The position numbers were made by a program, and so were the translations under genes. The notes under the pieces were generated by a model. It was given only the letters and a program-made list of their open reading frames with translations, was not told the DNA's origin and did no database searches. This document shows positions 20,085 to 29,742 of a DNA stretch of 64,000 bases, piece after piece (position 1 is the stretch's first letter; each line of letters begins with the position of its first letter). The DNA is from Saccharomycopsis crataegensis (Eukaryota > Ascomycota > Saccharomycetes > Ascoideales > Saccharomycopsidaceae), in assembly GCF_037102585.1 (NCBI RefSeq), contig NW_027043820.1, positions 248,001-312,000 of the forward strand, in the 5' to 3' direction.

Positions 20085-23000
20085 ATGGAGGACCTCGAAG
20101 CAAACACGTTGCTTCTCAAACTCTCAGAGTCGCCGCTGTTTTCCATGGCCCTCTGTGTTTCCAATCTTATCCAACACGCCAACAACATTGGGGTATTTGC
20201 CTACTTGTGCGAAAGAATCAAATCTTTCAAGTACGACGATGTGGAATTCTACGTTCCCCAACTCTGCCAGATCCTTGTGACGGTGGAGACGGAATCCATG
20301 GCCCTTGAGGATTTGCTCATCGATTTATCTTCACAATATCCCCATTTCACCCTCTTGACATTCTGGCAATTGCAGGCCCACCTTGCTGATCTTAGCGATG
20401 ACCCGGAGTGTTACGGGTTCCAAGTGGCCAGAAGAGTGCTTAACTCCCTCCAGTACTTCTTGTTCAATTCGGGATCGCCATCGAAAAAGTTTAGGGAAAA
20501 CACCCACCCAGCAGTGATTTTGTCCTCGGCAATTGCTGGGTCGTTTGGATTACCATCGATGGGTCAACATATTGCTCCGTTGGCAATCTCTCAAGGAAAG
20601 AAACAAAGATCGTTTGTGTTCCAATTGGCAAAGAATTATACCTCGCAATTGGCGAAAAACTTAACGGCAAAGAACACCAAGTTGAACTCGCGTAGGGACC
20701 CTACTGCCACTTCGGTATCGAACGATCCTTCAGGGAGTAAATACGATACCATTGCTTCCCCAGCCATTGGTGATAAAGGTTTCAAAAAAGAACATCCAAG
20801 AGAATATGAAGTAGAAGGCGCGGATAATATCAAATCGTTCGAGAAAATCATGAATAACACTGATATTTTGGCAAAGAAAAAATCCTTCAACAAATCGTCT
20901 AAATTGACGGCCAACGCCTTGAAACTATACCCCACCAGTAATGCCACCGTCAACAACATTGAAGATTTCGATCTTTCGGCATCTCGACTCAATTTCAACG
21001 CTAATCCAAACTCGGTTTCTTTACCGGATTTCAGAGATACCGTCAGCGAAGGCGGTGCGTCATTACGCTCCGAAGGTAACAGCATTCCTTCTTCACCATC
21101 CAGTTCCAACGGCCTTAATGGTGGTTCTCAAGTGCTGCTGGTCGGCAATAATAGAACCAGAGCCAACAGTTTGGGCCGTGGCCGTAGTGCCATCCGTACC
21201 CATCATCATCACCATCATCATCCTAGTAAACGAACCATATCCCCATCGCTTATGACCACCACCACGAGAATCAAATTGTTGAAAAACAATTACTTCAAAT
21301 GTGAAACCCAATTTGCCATTGCATTACAACAGATTTCCATGAGATTGAGCCAGGTGCCAAAAGAGGCTCGATTGACCACTTTAAAGGCAGAATTATCATT
21401 GTTGAATCGTGATTTGCCTGCCGAAGTCGATATTCCAACGTTATTACCACCATCGAAAAAACTCAAACTCCATAAATTAGTGAGAATAACCCCCAATGAA
21501 GCAGCGGTGCTTAATTCCGCAGAAAAAGTTCCATTTTTGTTACTTATCGAGTACTTATCTGATGAAGTGGATTTCGACCCAGCAAGCGATAATAACATGA
21601 AACTTCTTCGGGAACGGGCGGATAAAAAATATATTTTTGATATGGGTACACAAACTGCTACGAGACTTGCCTCGGCCAAAGAAGATCAATATGGGCTTGC
21701 CTCTCCTAATTCCCCGATCCCTGATGCCCCATCGACTCCGCAAATGATGATTTACGATGAGCAAAATATGGATGAAGAGGATTTGGGGGATCTTTCCGTG
21801 GTGAAATTGTCCAATAAGAATTCCGAGACCGAGAACTTGAAACAAAAAATGTACATCAACAGCGTGTCGGTGATTCCAAATTTGGACGAGACTCCAATCG
21901 ATGAAGAAAACCTGTCGAATACCAGAAGAGGCTCGAACTTGAACTTTAGTTCCAAATACTCCCATATGACCCCTAATTTGGACGGCGAGTCAGCCACCGA
22001 TGATAAAGTGGAACCCGAAGATTTGGCCACCCATATGAGAATTGCTGCAGTGATGTTGACCCAATTAGACAATCCAACCAACACCCTCCCATCGGATCAA
22101 AGCGGGGCTATCAAGGCGCGGATCATTGAATCAATGCAATCGCTTCAAGATAATTTTGGATATAACGATATTCAAATGGTTAAGGGGCAGGCAGGTGATA
22201 GAAAACTTGAAAACGATTTGAAGCTTGGAGGATTCCAAAACAACAATGAGACCACTTATCTTGGAGAAGATTGGGAAACCAAACGTGATAGAATTAGAAA
22301 GGAGAGTCCATTTGGCCATCATGATAATTGGGAATTATGTTCGGTCATCAGTAAAACCGGGGATGATCTTCGACAAGAAGCGTTTGCTTGTCAAATTATT
22401 CAAGCAATGTCACAAATTTGGAAACAAGAGAATATTGGGGTCTGGGTTAAGAAAATGCGGATTCTTATTACCAGTGCGAATACAGGGCTTGTGGAAACCA
22501 TTACCAACGCCCTTTCGGTGCATTCTATTAAAAAAGCCCTTACGAAAATCACCATTGAAGAAGGCACCAACCCTAAGGGGACCATCGAATCTTTATCTTT
22601 ACATTTCAAGAAGGTGTTTGGCGATGAAGATTCCATAAAGTACAAGAACGCCCAGAATAACTTTGCTGCATCGCTTGCGTCTTATTCTTTAATTTGTTAT
22701 TTGCTACAGATTAAAGATCGCCATAATGGTAACATCATGCTCGATAACGAGGGGCATATCATTCATATCGACTTTGGGTTCCTTTTATCGAACTCCCCTG
22801 GGTCGGTAGGGTTTGAAGCGGCGCCATTCAAATTGACCCTTGAATACATTGAGATTTTAGGAGGAGTTGATGGCGAGTGTTATCATAAATTCAAGACACT
22901 TCTCAAACAAGCGTTTATTGCCGTGAGAAAACATGCGGAACATATCATCCAGATGGTAGAGCTTATGCAGCGTGAATCGACATTGCCATGCTTCAAAGCC

Positions 23001-23165
23001 GGGGATCAGACAGCAAACCAGCTTAGGCAGAGATTCCAATTGCATTTGACTGATGGAGAGTGTGAGGAATTTGTTGAGAATTTCTTGATCCAGAAGAGTA
23101 ATGGTAGTTTGTACACCAGATTATACGATCAATTCCAATTGTTGACCCAGGGGATCTACAGTTGA
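20085..23165 (+). CDS. PIK1: Phosphatidylinositol 4-kinase Pik1
   Basis: The essential type III PI 4-kinase makes PI4P at the Golgi (and in the nucleus) for secretory traffic and works with Frq1. The 1026-residue product aligns along its length with S. cerevisiae Pik1: the N-terminal lipid kinase unique domain (about 1-120; QFYIPQL-like EFYVPQLCQ, ESMALEDLL, HFTLLTFWQLQAHL, GFQVARRVLN), a central ARLTTLKAELSLLNRDLPAEVDIPTLLPP block, and the C-terminal catalytic domain (about 730-1020) with KTGDDLRQEAFACQ, KDRHNGNIMLD and HIDFGFLLSNSPG. It ends QLLTQGIYS. A run of eight His near residue 375 is a local oddity in the disordered middle. Confidence 0.97.
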   Translation: MEDLEANTLLLKLSESPLFSMALCVSNLIQHANNIGVFAYLCERIKSFKYDDVEFYVPQLCQILVTVETESMALEDLLIDLSSQYPHFTLLTFWQLQAHLADLSDDPECYGFQVARRVLNSLQYFLFNSGSPSKKFRENTHPAVILSSAIAGSFGLPSMGQHIAPLAISQGKKQRSFVFQLAKNYTSQLAKNLTAKNTKLNSRRDPTATSVSNDPSGSKYDTIASPAIGDKGFKKEHPREYEVEGADNIKSFEKIMNNTDILAKKKSFNKSSKLTANALKLYPTSNATVNNIEDFDLSASRLNFNANPNSVSLPDFRDTVSEGGASLRSEGNSIPSSPSSSNGLNGGSQVLLVGNNRTRANSLGRGRSAIRTHHHHHHHPSKRTISPSLMTTTTRIKLLKNNYFKCETQFAIALQQISMRLSQVPKEARLTTLKAELSLLNRDLPAEVDIPTLLPPSKKLKLHKLVRITPNEAAVLNSAEKVPFLLLIEYLSDEVDFDPASDNNMKLLRERADKKYIFDMGTQTATRLASAKEDQYGLASPNSPIPDAPSTPQMMIYDEQNMDEEDLGDLSVVKLSNKNSETENLKQKMYINSVSVIPNLDETPIDEENLSNTRRGSNLNFSSKYSHMTPNLDGESATDDKVEPEDLATHMRIAAVMLTQLDNPTNTLPSDQSGAIKARIIESMQSLQDNFGYNDIQMVKGQAGDRKLENDLKLGGFQNNNETTYLGEDWETKRDRIRKESPFGHHDNWELCSVISKTGDDLRQEAFACQIIQAMSQIWKQENIGVWVKKMRILITSANTGLVETITNALSVHSIKKALTKITIEEGTNPKGTIESLSLHFKKVFGDEDSIKYKNAQNNFAASLASYSLICYLLQIKDRHNGNIMLDNEGHIIHIDFGFLLSNSPGSVGFEAAPFKLTLEYIEILGGVDGECYHKFKTLLKQAFIAVRKHAEHIIQMVELMQRESTLPCFKAGDQTANQLRQRFQLHLTDGECEEFVENFLIQKSNGSLYTRLYDQFQLLTQGIYS

Positions 23166-23427
23166 TTGTATCTTTTTTTATTGCCAATATATATATCGAT
23201 TTATAAAGTATGTTTTAATAACATGATAATAATAATGATAATAATAATAATAATAATAATAATATTAATAAAATGATGATGTAAAATAATATAGGATAAT
23301 GATGATAACATGATAGCCGGCTGGGTAACCGGCAGCCGATCATGCCAAATCATCAAATGAAAATTCCACACAAAACAATAATAGCCAGTTTATATTCCAT
23401 CAACCATCTACAACAAAATAATATAAT
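23166..23427. other. PIK1-SEC12 spacer
   Basis: AT-rich, with an (AAT)n tract at about 23220-23270. The last 90 bp form the SEC12 promoter and leader. No gene is seen. Confidence 0.6.
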
Positions 23428-26400
23428 ATGGGAATTCATATACGGACATTCCATTTCGATAACGACTATCCCATTTATGGGGCACGGTTCGTTGACGAAA
23501 CCACGTTGCTCATCACCGGTGGTTATGGGGAAACTAACCAAGACATTGGCAATAAGATGACGGCTTTAAAAGTCAATTTCCGTCGTAAACACAAGAAACT
23601 CAAGAAATTCAGAGAATTGACTCTCCCTTTTGTCTTCAATTACCCAACATGTCTCGATACCAATGGAGAATTGATCATGGTCGGGTTCAATGAAGAAGTG
23701 TTCAACGAGGACGAGTATTCGACATTTCCAGAGTTCTCAAACCTTCGGAAATATAATTGGGTCGATGAGCACTTGGTATTCGAAAGACCGGTGGAATTGT
23801 TGGAGGCTAATGAAAGAATGACCTCGCTTGTATCGATGGTGTACGTATCAGACGACGGGACCGTAGGGGCAGTGGCCTCGAGTAATATGAAGCACCCAAA
23901 ACTTGTGGTATTCGATCCCATCAAATTGACCAGGAAGTTTATCATGGATTGTGCTAACAATGAATTGGTGGGAGATATGCATATTAGTCCTGATGGGAAA
24001 TTGTTGTGTTATATCACCGATAGTACGTTCGAGGCGGTATCGACCATAACCGGAAGATCGCTTTTGAAAACCGATGAATTCATTAAAAAAAATAACATTT
24101 CGTGTCTTAATAAACTCAGATTCATCTCCAATAATGAAGTGTTGATCGCGGGGTCATTGAAGAAGAATAAAGGGGTGGCTTTCATCTTGTATTCGGTGGC
24201 CAAATTGAAAGTCATCAAAGTCCAACATATTTCCTCCAAAATCAAGGCGATCACCTCGTTAGATTATTGTCCTGTCATCAGTCCGCTCACCAAGGCGTTT
24301 GATCCAGATAACTCGCTCATTGGGTTCTCGGGAAATGACAATTCCATCACAATCTTGCGGTACAAGAATTTCAAAAAAGTGGCGTTTTACGAAAACCCGC
24401 AAAGTTTCATCACCAGGGTGACATTCTCGCCAACCGGGGAATATTTGGCATCAGTGTCATCGCAGAATAGTGTATTCATCATAAAGATCCCATTAGAAGA
24501 ATTGGTGACTTCAGGTGGCGGCAATTTCTTCACCTCGCTTTTGTACTCGGTGTTTTGTCTTGTCTTTGTTGGGGTCATTGCCCTTGTCATTCAACACGTC
24601 ATCAATAAACGGGTTTTTGACCATTTAATCGAACAAATCAAGAAAAACCGAACTGATTCATCATCTTATTTCACAATAAACGAGGTAGCTGAGGATGAGA
24701 TTATCAGTACCACCGCCCAAGATACCCCAAAAACAGTGAGCTCTCCAAGATCGATCATCCAAGAAATTGTTTACGATGATATTATGAGTAGTTCTATGGT
24801 GCAATTAAACAGCGCTGCCGCCACCATCGTGAAGCACGACTCTTCCAATAGTGCTTCAGTGGTCCAAATTACTGAGTATTCCGATGATATGGTTAACATT
24901 AAGCCCGTTACGGTTATTGGTGATAATATTCCTTCTGTGAGCACTGTTGCTGGCAATACTCCACAGCCATCAAATATAATTGCACCAGTAAGTTCAATTG
25001 GGGAATTATTATCAATCCAAACTGCTCCTGCTGATCCAATGGCTGAGTCTAGTAACACTCCTAGCCCTAATGAACCATCATTGGAAATTATGTCAACTTC
25101 TAGGGCCATTATTGAAACCCCAATAAGTTTAGTTGTTGAAACTCACCAGGTGGAAGTGCAAAAATCAAGTATTGAATCAGCAGTGGTGGATACCGCAGAG
25201 ATTATTTCAACATCTAGTGCAGTAGTTGCCACATCAGTGGAATTGCAACACACCGCCATTGCCACTCCAGTCTCAATGGAATTCCAAAAACCAATTGTTT
25301 CAGATAGCTCTGATAATGTTAATGAACCGCAGGTAGTTTCTGGTGCCGAGAATATCTCCAAAGTACAACAGGTAGCTGAACCATCATCTTTAGAGCAAGT
25401 CAGCGAGGTCAAGTACTCTATGGAAACTCCTATCTTACAGCAAGTTCCTTCCGTTACTATTGAAACTTCATCAACTATTGAAACTTCATCTGTTATTGAA
25501 GCCTCGTCTAGTGTCGAAGCTTCATCTGCTATTAAAACTTCCTCTGTTGTCGAAACTTCATCTAGTGTTTCTGAAACCACTGTATCAACAATCCCTCCTA
25601 CTGTCAATGACATAAAAACTGCCGCTCCTGCTGAGCCAGAATTAGCAGGTATCGACACTCCTTTCGATATAAATGATAAGGCTCAAGAATATGTTCCATT
25701 GGAATTCCGTGATGAAATTCAATACGGGGCAGTGGTTGATCCAAAGCAAATCGCCTCCACCGCAATTCCTGAACCTATAGTTTCAGCAGTAAGTGAAATT
25801 GCAGCTGAATCAGTTGTGTTGATAGAGACCTCACTGACCACGGTACCACCAAAACAAAGCGAATCCCAACCGATTGTACTCAGTTCAGAAACTGTCTCAT
25901 CCTCAAAGGAAACATCGTCTAGTGCGTCAGCTCCAGTTATTATCACTCCAAGTGCGGTTAAAAAGGTGGTAGATAATGTTAGTGAAATAGTATCTTCAAG
26001 TGTTGACAGTGCTATTGTTTCATCACTGGATATCCCAGTGGCGGCAAGTTCCACAGCAATTGAAGAATCTGTGGTGAATGCTCCTCCTATTCAACAACCT
26101 GTACAAGTACCAATTATTCAAGAAGCAGTCGTTCAACCACCAGTTGTCGAGGCATCTATCGTTAAAGCACCGGTTGAAATACCAGCTGTTCAACCACCAG
26201 TTGTCGAGGCACCTATTGTTAAAGCACCGGTTGAAATGCCAGCTGTTCAACCACCAGTTGTCGAGGCACCTATCGTTAAAGCACCGGTTGAAATGCCAGC
26301 TGTTCAACCACCAGTTGTCGAGGCACCTATCGTTAAAGCGCCGGTTGAAATGCCAGCTGTTCAACCACCAGTTGTCGAGGCACCTATCGTTAAAGCACCG

Positions 26401-27570
26401 GTTGAAATGCCAGCTGTTCAACCACCAGTTGTCGAGGCACCTATCGTTAAAGCACCGGTTGAAATGCCAGCTGTTCAACCACCAGTTGTCGAGGCACCTA
26501 TCGTTAAAGCGCCAGTTGAAATACCAGTTGCTGAAACTCCAGTTGTCCAAGCATCAGTTGTGGAGACACCTGTCGTCGAAACACCTATTGTCGAGGCAAA
26601 AATTGAGACCCCGACTGTCAAAGCCCCTGTGCTAAAACCGTTTGTTGAGACTTCGATAGAAACTTCTGTGGTTAAAACCCCAATTTCAATGAGCCAAGGT
26701 ATTGAAACCACTATTAAATCATTGCAAACTCCACTTGCTGCTCCACAAGTTGTTGATAGTGTTATTGAATTGGCTCAACAGCCAAGTTCTAGTGCTGAAT
26801 CTGTTGAAGCTGCCATTCAACAACCAAGTTCCAGTGCTGAATTTGTTGAAGCTACCATTGAACAACCAAGCTCAAGTTCCAAAGTGATCGAAACCACTGT
26901 TGAATCAATTCAAAAGCCAGCTTCTACCTCTCAATTGGTTGAAACCGTTGTTGAATCAGAGGTTACTTCTGCTTCCCCACCTGTTGAGACCATTGTTGAA
27001 TCAGAGATCACTTCTCAAACCGCTGAAGCCATCATTGAATCAGTTCAGGTTTCTAGTGCTGTGGAATCAAGTTCTTATGTTGGACATACTCCGCTGGTTG
27101 AACCAGTTGCTTCTACTTCAAGTGCCGAATCTTCTTACATTGTTTCTACAATCCCTAGTGCTGTGTCAAAAGATCTTGAAGCCGGTGAAGAGACTATCTT
27201 AGAATCGACGATTGTTCAACAAGATCCTTTGAGTGCTGATGTGCCGACTATGGCTGCTACTTCTTCTATTGAACCTTCTTCCGTTGAACCTTCTTCCGTT
27301 GAACCTTCTTCACCAGTGATCGACTCTACCACCGCAGAATTATTGGTAAATAACGCCCCAGTTGTATCACAAGTTGCCATTTTGTCTTCGTCGGTTCCAA
27401 ACATCAAAACTGTTCCGGCTCCAATGGCCATTAATGATGAAGAATTAAAATTCCAAGAGGAACCAAAAATTGAAGTTGAAACCACTAACGTCCAAGCATT
27501 CTCGTCTTCTATCATTAGCACAATTGAGACCGCTGTCCCATTGGAACCAACCAATCATGATGAATTATAA
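23428..27570 (+). CDS. SEC12: Sar1 guanine-nucleotide exchange factor, Sec12/Sed4 type, giant lumenal tail
   Basis: Sec12 is an ER membrane protein whose cytosolic beta-propeller loads GTP onto Sar1 to start COPII vesicle budding. Residues about 1-360 form the propeller. TGGYGETNQDIGNKMTALKV near residue 30-50 matches the K-loop region of Sec12 (potassium-binding loop needed for Sar1 activation), and GNDNSITILRYKNFKKV and TFSPTGEYLASVSSQNS are WD-like repeats. One transmembrane helix lies at about 368-390 (LLYSVFCLVFVGVIALVIQHV). About 990 lumenal residues follow, rich in Ser/Thr/Val/Pro/Glu with seven near-identical 19-residue repeats. Typical Sec12 is about 470 residues; the size and Ser/Thr-rich lumenal tail recall S. 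cerevisiae Sed4. No HDEL-type end is present (ends NHDEL). Confidence 0.85.
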   Translation: MGIHIRTFHFDNDYPIYGARFVDETTLLITGGYGETNQDIGNKMTALKVNFRRKHKKLKKFRELTLPFVFNYPTCLDTNGELIMVGFNEEVFNEDEYSTFPEFSNLRKYNWVDEHLVFERPVELLEANERMTSLVSMVYVSDDGTVGAVASSNMKHPKLVVFDPIKLTRKFIMDCANNELVGDMHISPDGKLLCYITDSTFEAVSTITGRSLLKTDEFIKKNNISCLNKLRFISNNEVLIAGSLKKNKGVAFILYSVAKLKVIKVQHISSKIKAITSLDYCPVISPLTKAFDPDNSLIGFSGNDNSITILRYKNFKKVAFYENPQSFITRVTFSPTGEYLASVSSQNSVFIIKIPLEELVTSGGGNFFTSLLYSVFCLVFVGVIALVIQHVINKRVFDHLIEQIKKNRTDSSSYFTINEVAEDEIISTTAQDTPKTVSSPRSIIQEIVYDDIMSSSMVQLNSAAATIVKHDSSNSASVVQITEYSDDMVNIKPVTVIGDNIPSVSTVAGNTPQPSNIIAPVSSIGELLSIQTAPADPMAESSNTPSPNEPSLEIMSTSRAIIETPISLVVETHQVEVQKSSIESAVVDTAEIISTSSAVVATSVELQHTAIATPVSMEFQKPIVSDSSDNVNEPQVVSGAENISKVQQVAEPSSLEQVSEVKYSMETPILQQVPSVTIETSSTIETSSVIEASSSVEASSAIKTSSVVETSSSVSETTVSTIPPTVNDIKTAAPAEPELAGIDTPFDINDKAQEYVPLEFRDEIQYGAVVDPKQIASTAIPEPIVSAVSEIAAESVVLIETSLTTVPPKQSESQPIVLSSETVSSSKETSSSASAPVIITPSAVKKVVDNVSEIVSSSVDSAIVSSLDIPVAASSTAIEESVVNAPPIQQPVQVPIIQEAVVQPPVVEASIVKAPVEIPAVQPPVVEAPIVKAPVEMPAVQPPVVEAPIVKAPVEMPAVQPPVVEAPIVKAPVEMPAVQPPVVEAPIVKAPVEMPAVQPPVVEAPIVKAPVEMPAVQPPVVEAPIVKAPVEIPVAETPVVQASVVETPVVETPIVEAKIETPTVKAPVLKPFVETSIETSVVKTPISMSQGIETTIKSLQTPLAAPQVVDSVIELAQQPSSSAESVEAAIQQPSSSAEFVEATIEQPSSSSKVIETTVESIQKPASTSQLVETVVESEVTSASPPVETIVESEITSQTAEAIIESVQVSSAVESSSYVGHTPLVEPVASTSSAESSYIVSTIPSAVSKDLEAGEETILESTIVQQDPLSADVPTMAATSSIEPSSVEPSSVEPSSPVIDSTTAELLVNNAPVVSQVAILSSSVPNIKTVPAPMAINDEELKFQEEPKIEVETTNVQAFSSSIISTIETAVPLEPTNHDEL
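26131..26529 (+). repeat. SEC12: Seven 57-bp in-frame repeats in SEC12
   Basis: Units start at 26131, 26188, 26245, 26302, 26359, 26416 and 26473, each with GTTCAACCACCAGTTGTCGA at its head. Each encodes VQPPVVEAPIVKAPVEMPA or a close variant. Near identity at silent sites points to recent expansion or gene conversion. The antisense ORF 26023-26550 is a shadow of this repeat. Confidence 0.93.
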
Positions 27571-28320
27571 GAATATTTAAAAAAAGACAAAGAAAAATAT
27601 TAATGCATATCTACGATATTTTATGATGATAAACGTAGGAGCACTCATATTAATCACCATTCATAGTTATACATGCATTACCATTGTCATTTTAATTAGT
27701 CTATATGAATTAAAAAAAAAAAGAAAAAAAAAAAAGGCAATATGGGGGAATATCTCTTTTTGTCTCTTTTTTATTATTATTACGTCTTTCGTCAACCTAG
27801 GCCAAAGGTTCAATAATTTTATGAATATGTCTTAAAAGATTGTTCTGTTCATTGAGAAAGGATTTTAATTGTGAAACTCCGTATTACTCAATTGAATATG
27901 ATAGTATTCAATCACTACACAGGATGAGATGACCAATAACATATAGATAAAGCATCCTATAACATTTGCCATCGGTAATATTCTTTTACATCTACATTCT
28001 ATCATATCTCCTACATTATATCGTATCTCTTACATTGACAAATATCTTAATTCTTAAATATTTTTGATAGTAAGTAAGAACCATTGACTCTTGGACAGAT
28101 ATATGAACACCCCAAAGAGAATGCAGACGAATTTAGGTTCTTCATAGTGCAGCGCAACTTTTAATAATTATGCGATTGCAACAACCATCTTCTGGTTACT
28201 ACCAAATTAATATTGTTATTTTTTTTTTTTTTTTTTTTTGCTCCTCGTTTCATAGTTCACAAAATAGTAGCTCAATATTGATATTAAATTAATAGTATTA
28301 ATTACTTGTGATACTCAAAG
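27571..28320. other. SEC12 downstream spacer
   Basis: AT-rich, with A-rich runs near 27711-27736 and poly-T near 28217-28239. I find no gene; ORFs here are short and low-complexity. Confidence 0.55.
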
Positions 28321-28324
28321 AAGG

Positions 28325-29483
28325 GTGTATTGGTCATGTCTTTCCAACTGTCGCATTGCCGGTTTGAGATTTCTGCCAAACAAATTGACAATCAAGGTAC
28401 TTAAATATCTAAGTCTTTGGTTGTGTTCCTTTCTAATTCAAAAACTCCCATCGAGCCACAGAACCTATGAATGTGCTTTGTTTGTGTTGCTTGAATTGGT
28501 GGAAATTTATTGTTAAGGTGGAAATGAGAATCCTCGATGTCATTATTGTTTCCAGTGTCTGATTCCCCAAAAATCAAAGAAATACGTAATTTGGCTAAAT
28601 TTGGAGTGGTTACGGTTGAAAAGTCATCACATTAAAAAAAAATCGAAGATCTCAAATATTTGAAGCTTGATGAAAATTATTTCCAAAATATTGAGAATTT
28701 ACATGATTTAAAAAACCTTGAGTATATTATTTAGCTCTGTATTGTGACAATTCATTTACTCATCAAGTTAAGGTGTAGATTTTTAGGCTACCAAAATTAA
28801 ACTACTTGACATCTTGTTCTTGTTTGTTGGAGGTTAACATTATTATAAATTTTCTGAAAATATCATTTCCACCATGAAAATACCATATCTGATGTTAGTT
28901 TTCTACGCAAATGTACCGAGATCAAAGAGCTTGTTCTATCAAAGAATCTGGCAAGAAAAATTCACGGAATTGAGAATCTTAAATATTTGGAAGCTCTTGA
29001 TATTCGCAACGGCATCTCTGGAATTGGAGGACGAGGTATTGAGGCTGTCAGTGATTAAGTACTGGTATCTTTCAGGGTGCCCACTTTCCCGATTGCCGAA
29101 ATTCAATACTCAAAAATTAATAAAGTTAATTTTACTGAACAATCCAATTCCAGGAAAAGAGGTAGCTAAATTGAATGAAGTGAAAAGTTTAAAATACTTG
29201 GTATTTAAACACATTGGCGTTGCACAAAAGAGGTACATTCCTGATCACATAATCTATTCTGCAAATTAAATTTCTGATGGGAAATCAAGGGAATCGAAAT
29301 GTGGCAGTGATTATAATTATTATATATTGAGGACAGTCAATGTGGTTCGATAATCATCAAGGTCTAACTCCTAAATTCTACCAAGTTCCCAGGCTTTAAT
29401 GATGATCAACTTAACCTGATGTCACTTCCGAAGTTAGGAAAAGAATTGGATTACTTTTTGGTTGACAGAAACTTACTTGGCTA
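28325..29483 (+). pseudogene. Decayed F-box/LRR-like gene
   Basis: Fragments of leucine-rich-repeat coding sequence lie in order on the plus strand in changing frames. At about 28370-28415 LPNKLTIKVLKYLS looks like the start of an F-box. At about 28640-28720 comes IEDLKYLKLDENYFQNIE..., at about 28920-29059 IKELVLSKN...IHGIENLKYLEALDI, at about 29095-29260 LIKLILLNNPIPG...LKYLVF, and at about 29415-29483 LMSLPKLGKELDYF...NLLG. Each piece has LxxLxLxxN spacing but is closed by stops or frame changes, and no piece exceeds 131 codons. Yeasts often carry multi-copy F-box/LRR genes that decay like this; the exact family is not recognised. Confidence 0.6.
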
Positions 29484-29742
29484 AACCCAAGAACCAAGAA
29501 CTTCAAAAATGAACCACATCCATAACAAAAAGTTGATAACCTAAAACGATTTCAAATAAATAAATGACTTACAATAAGAATACTTTTATATATAAATATA
29601 AAATTAACATTAAATTAACTTTATACCATACTTAATAATTCGTATAGAGGAAAAAACAAAGATTACACAAAAACAAGCAGATAAAATATCAAACAAATCT
29701 CAAACAAAATGCTAAAGACTTCAATTTAAAATTTCAAATTGC
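29484..29742. other. TEF1 3' flank
   Basis: AT-rich downstream region between the LRR relic and the TEF1 stop. It probably contains the TEF1 polyadenylation region; no gene is seen. Confidence 0.55.

Noticed and set aside
26023-26635. Repetitive ORFs in other frames of the SEC12 repeat (minus 26023-26550, plus 26078-26635)
   Set aside because: By-products of the 57-bp repeat being free of stops in several frames; the SEC12 frame is continuous on both sides.
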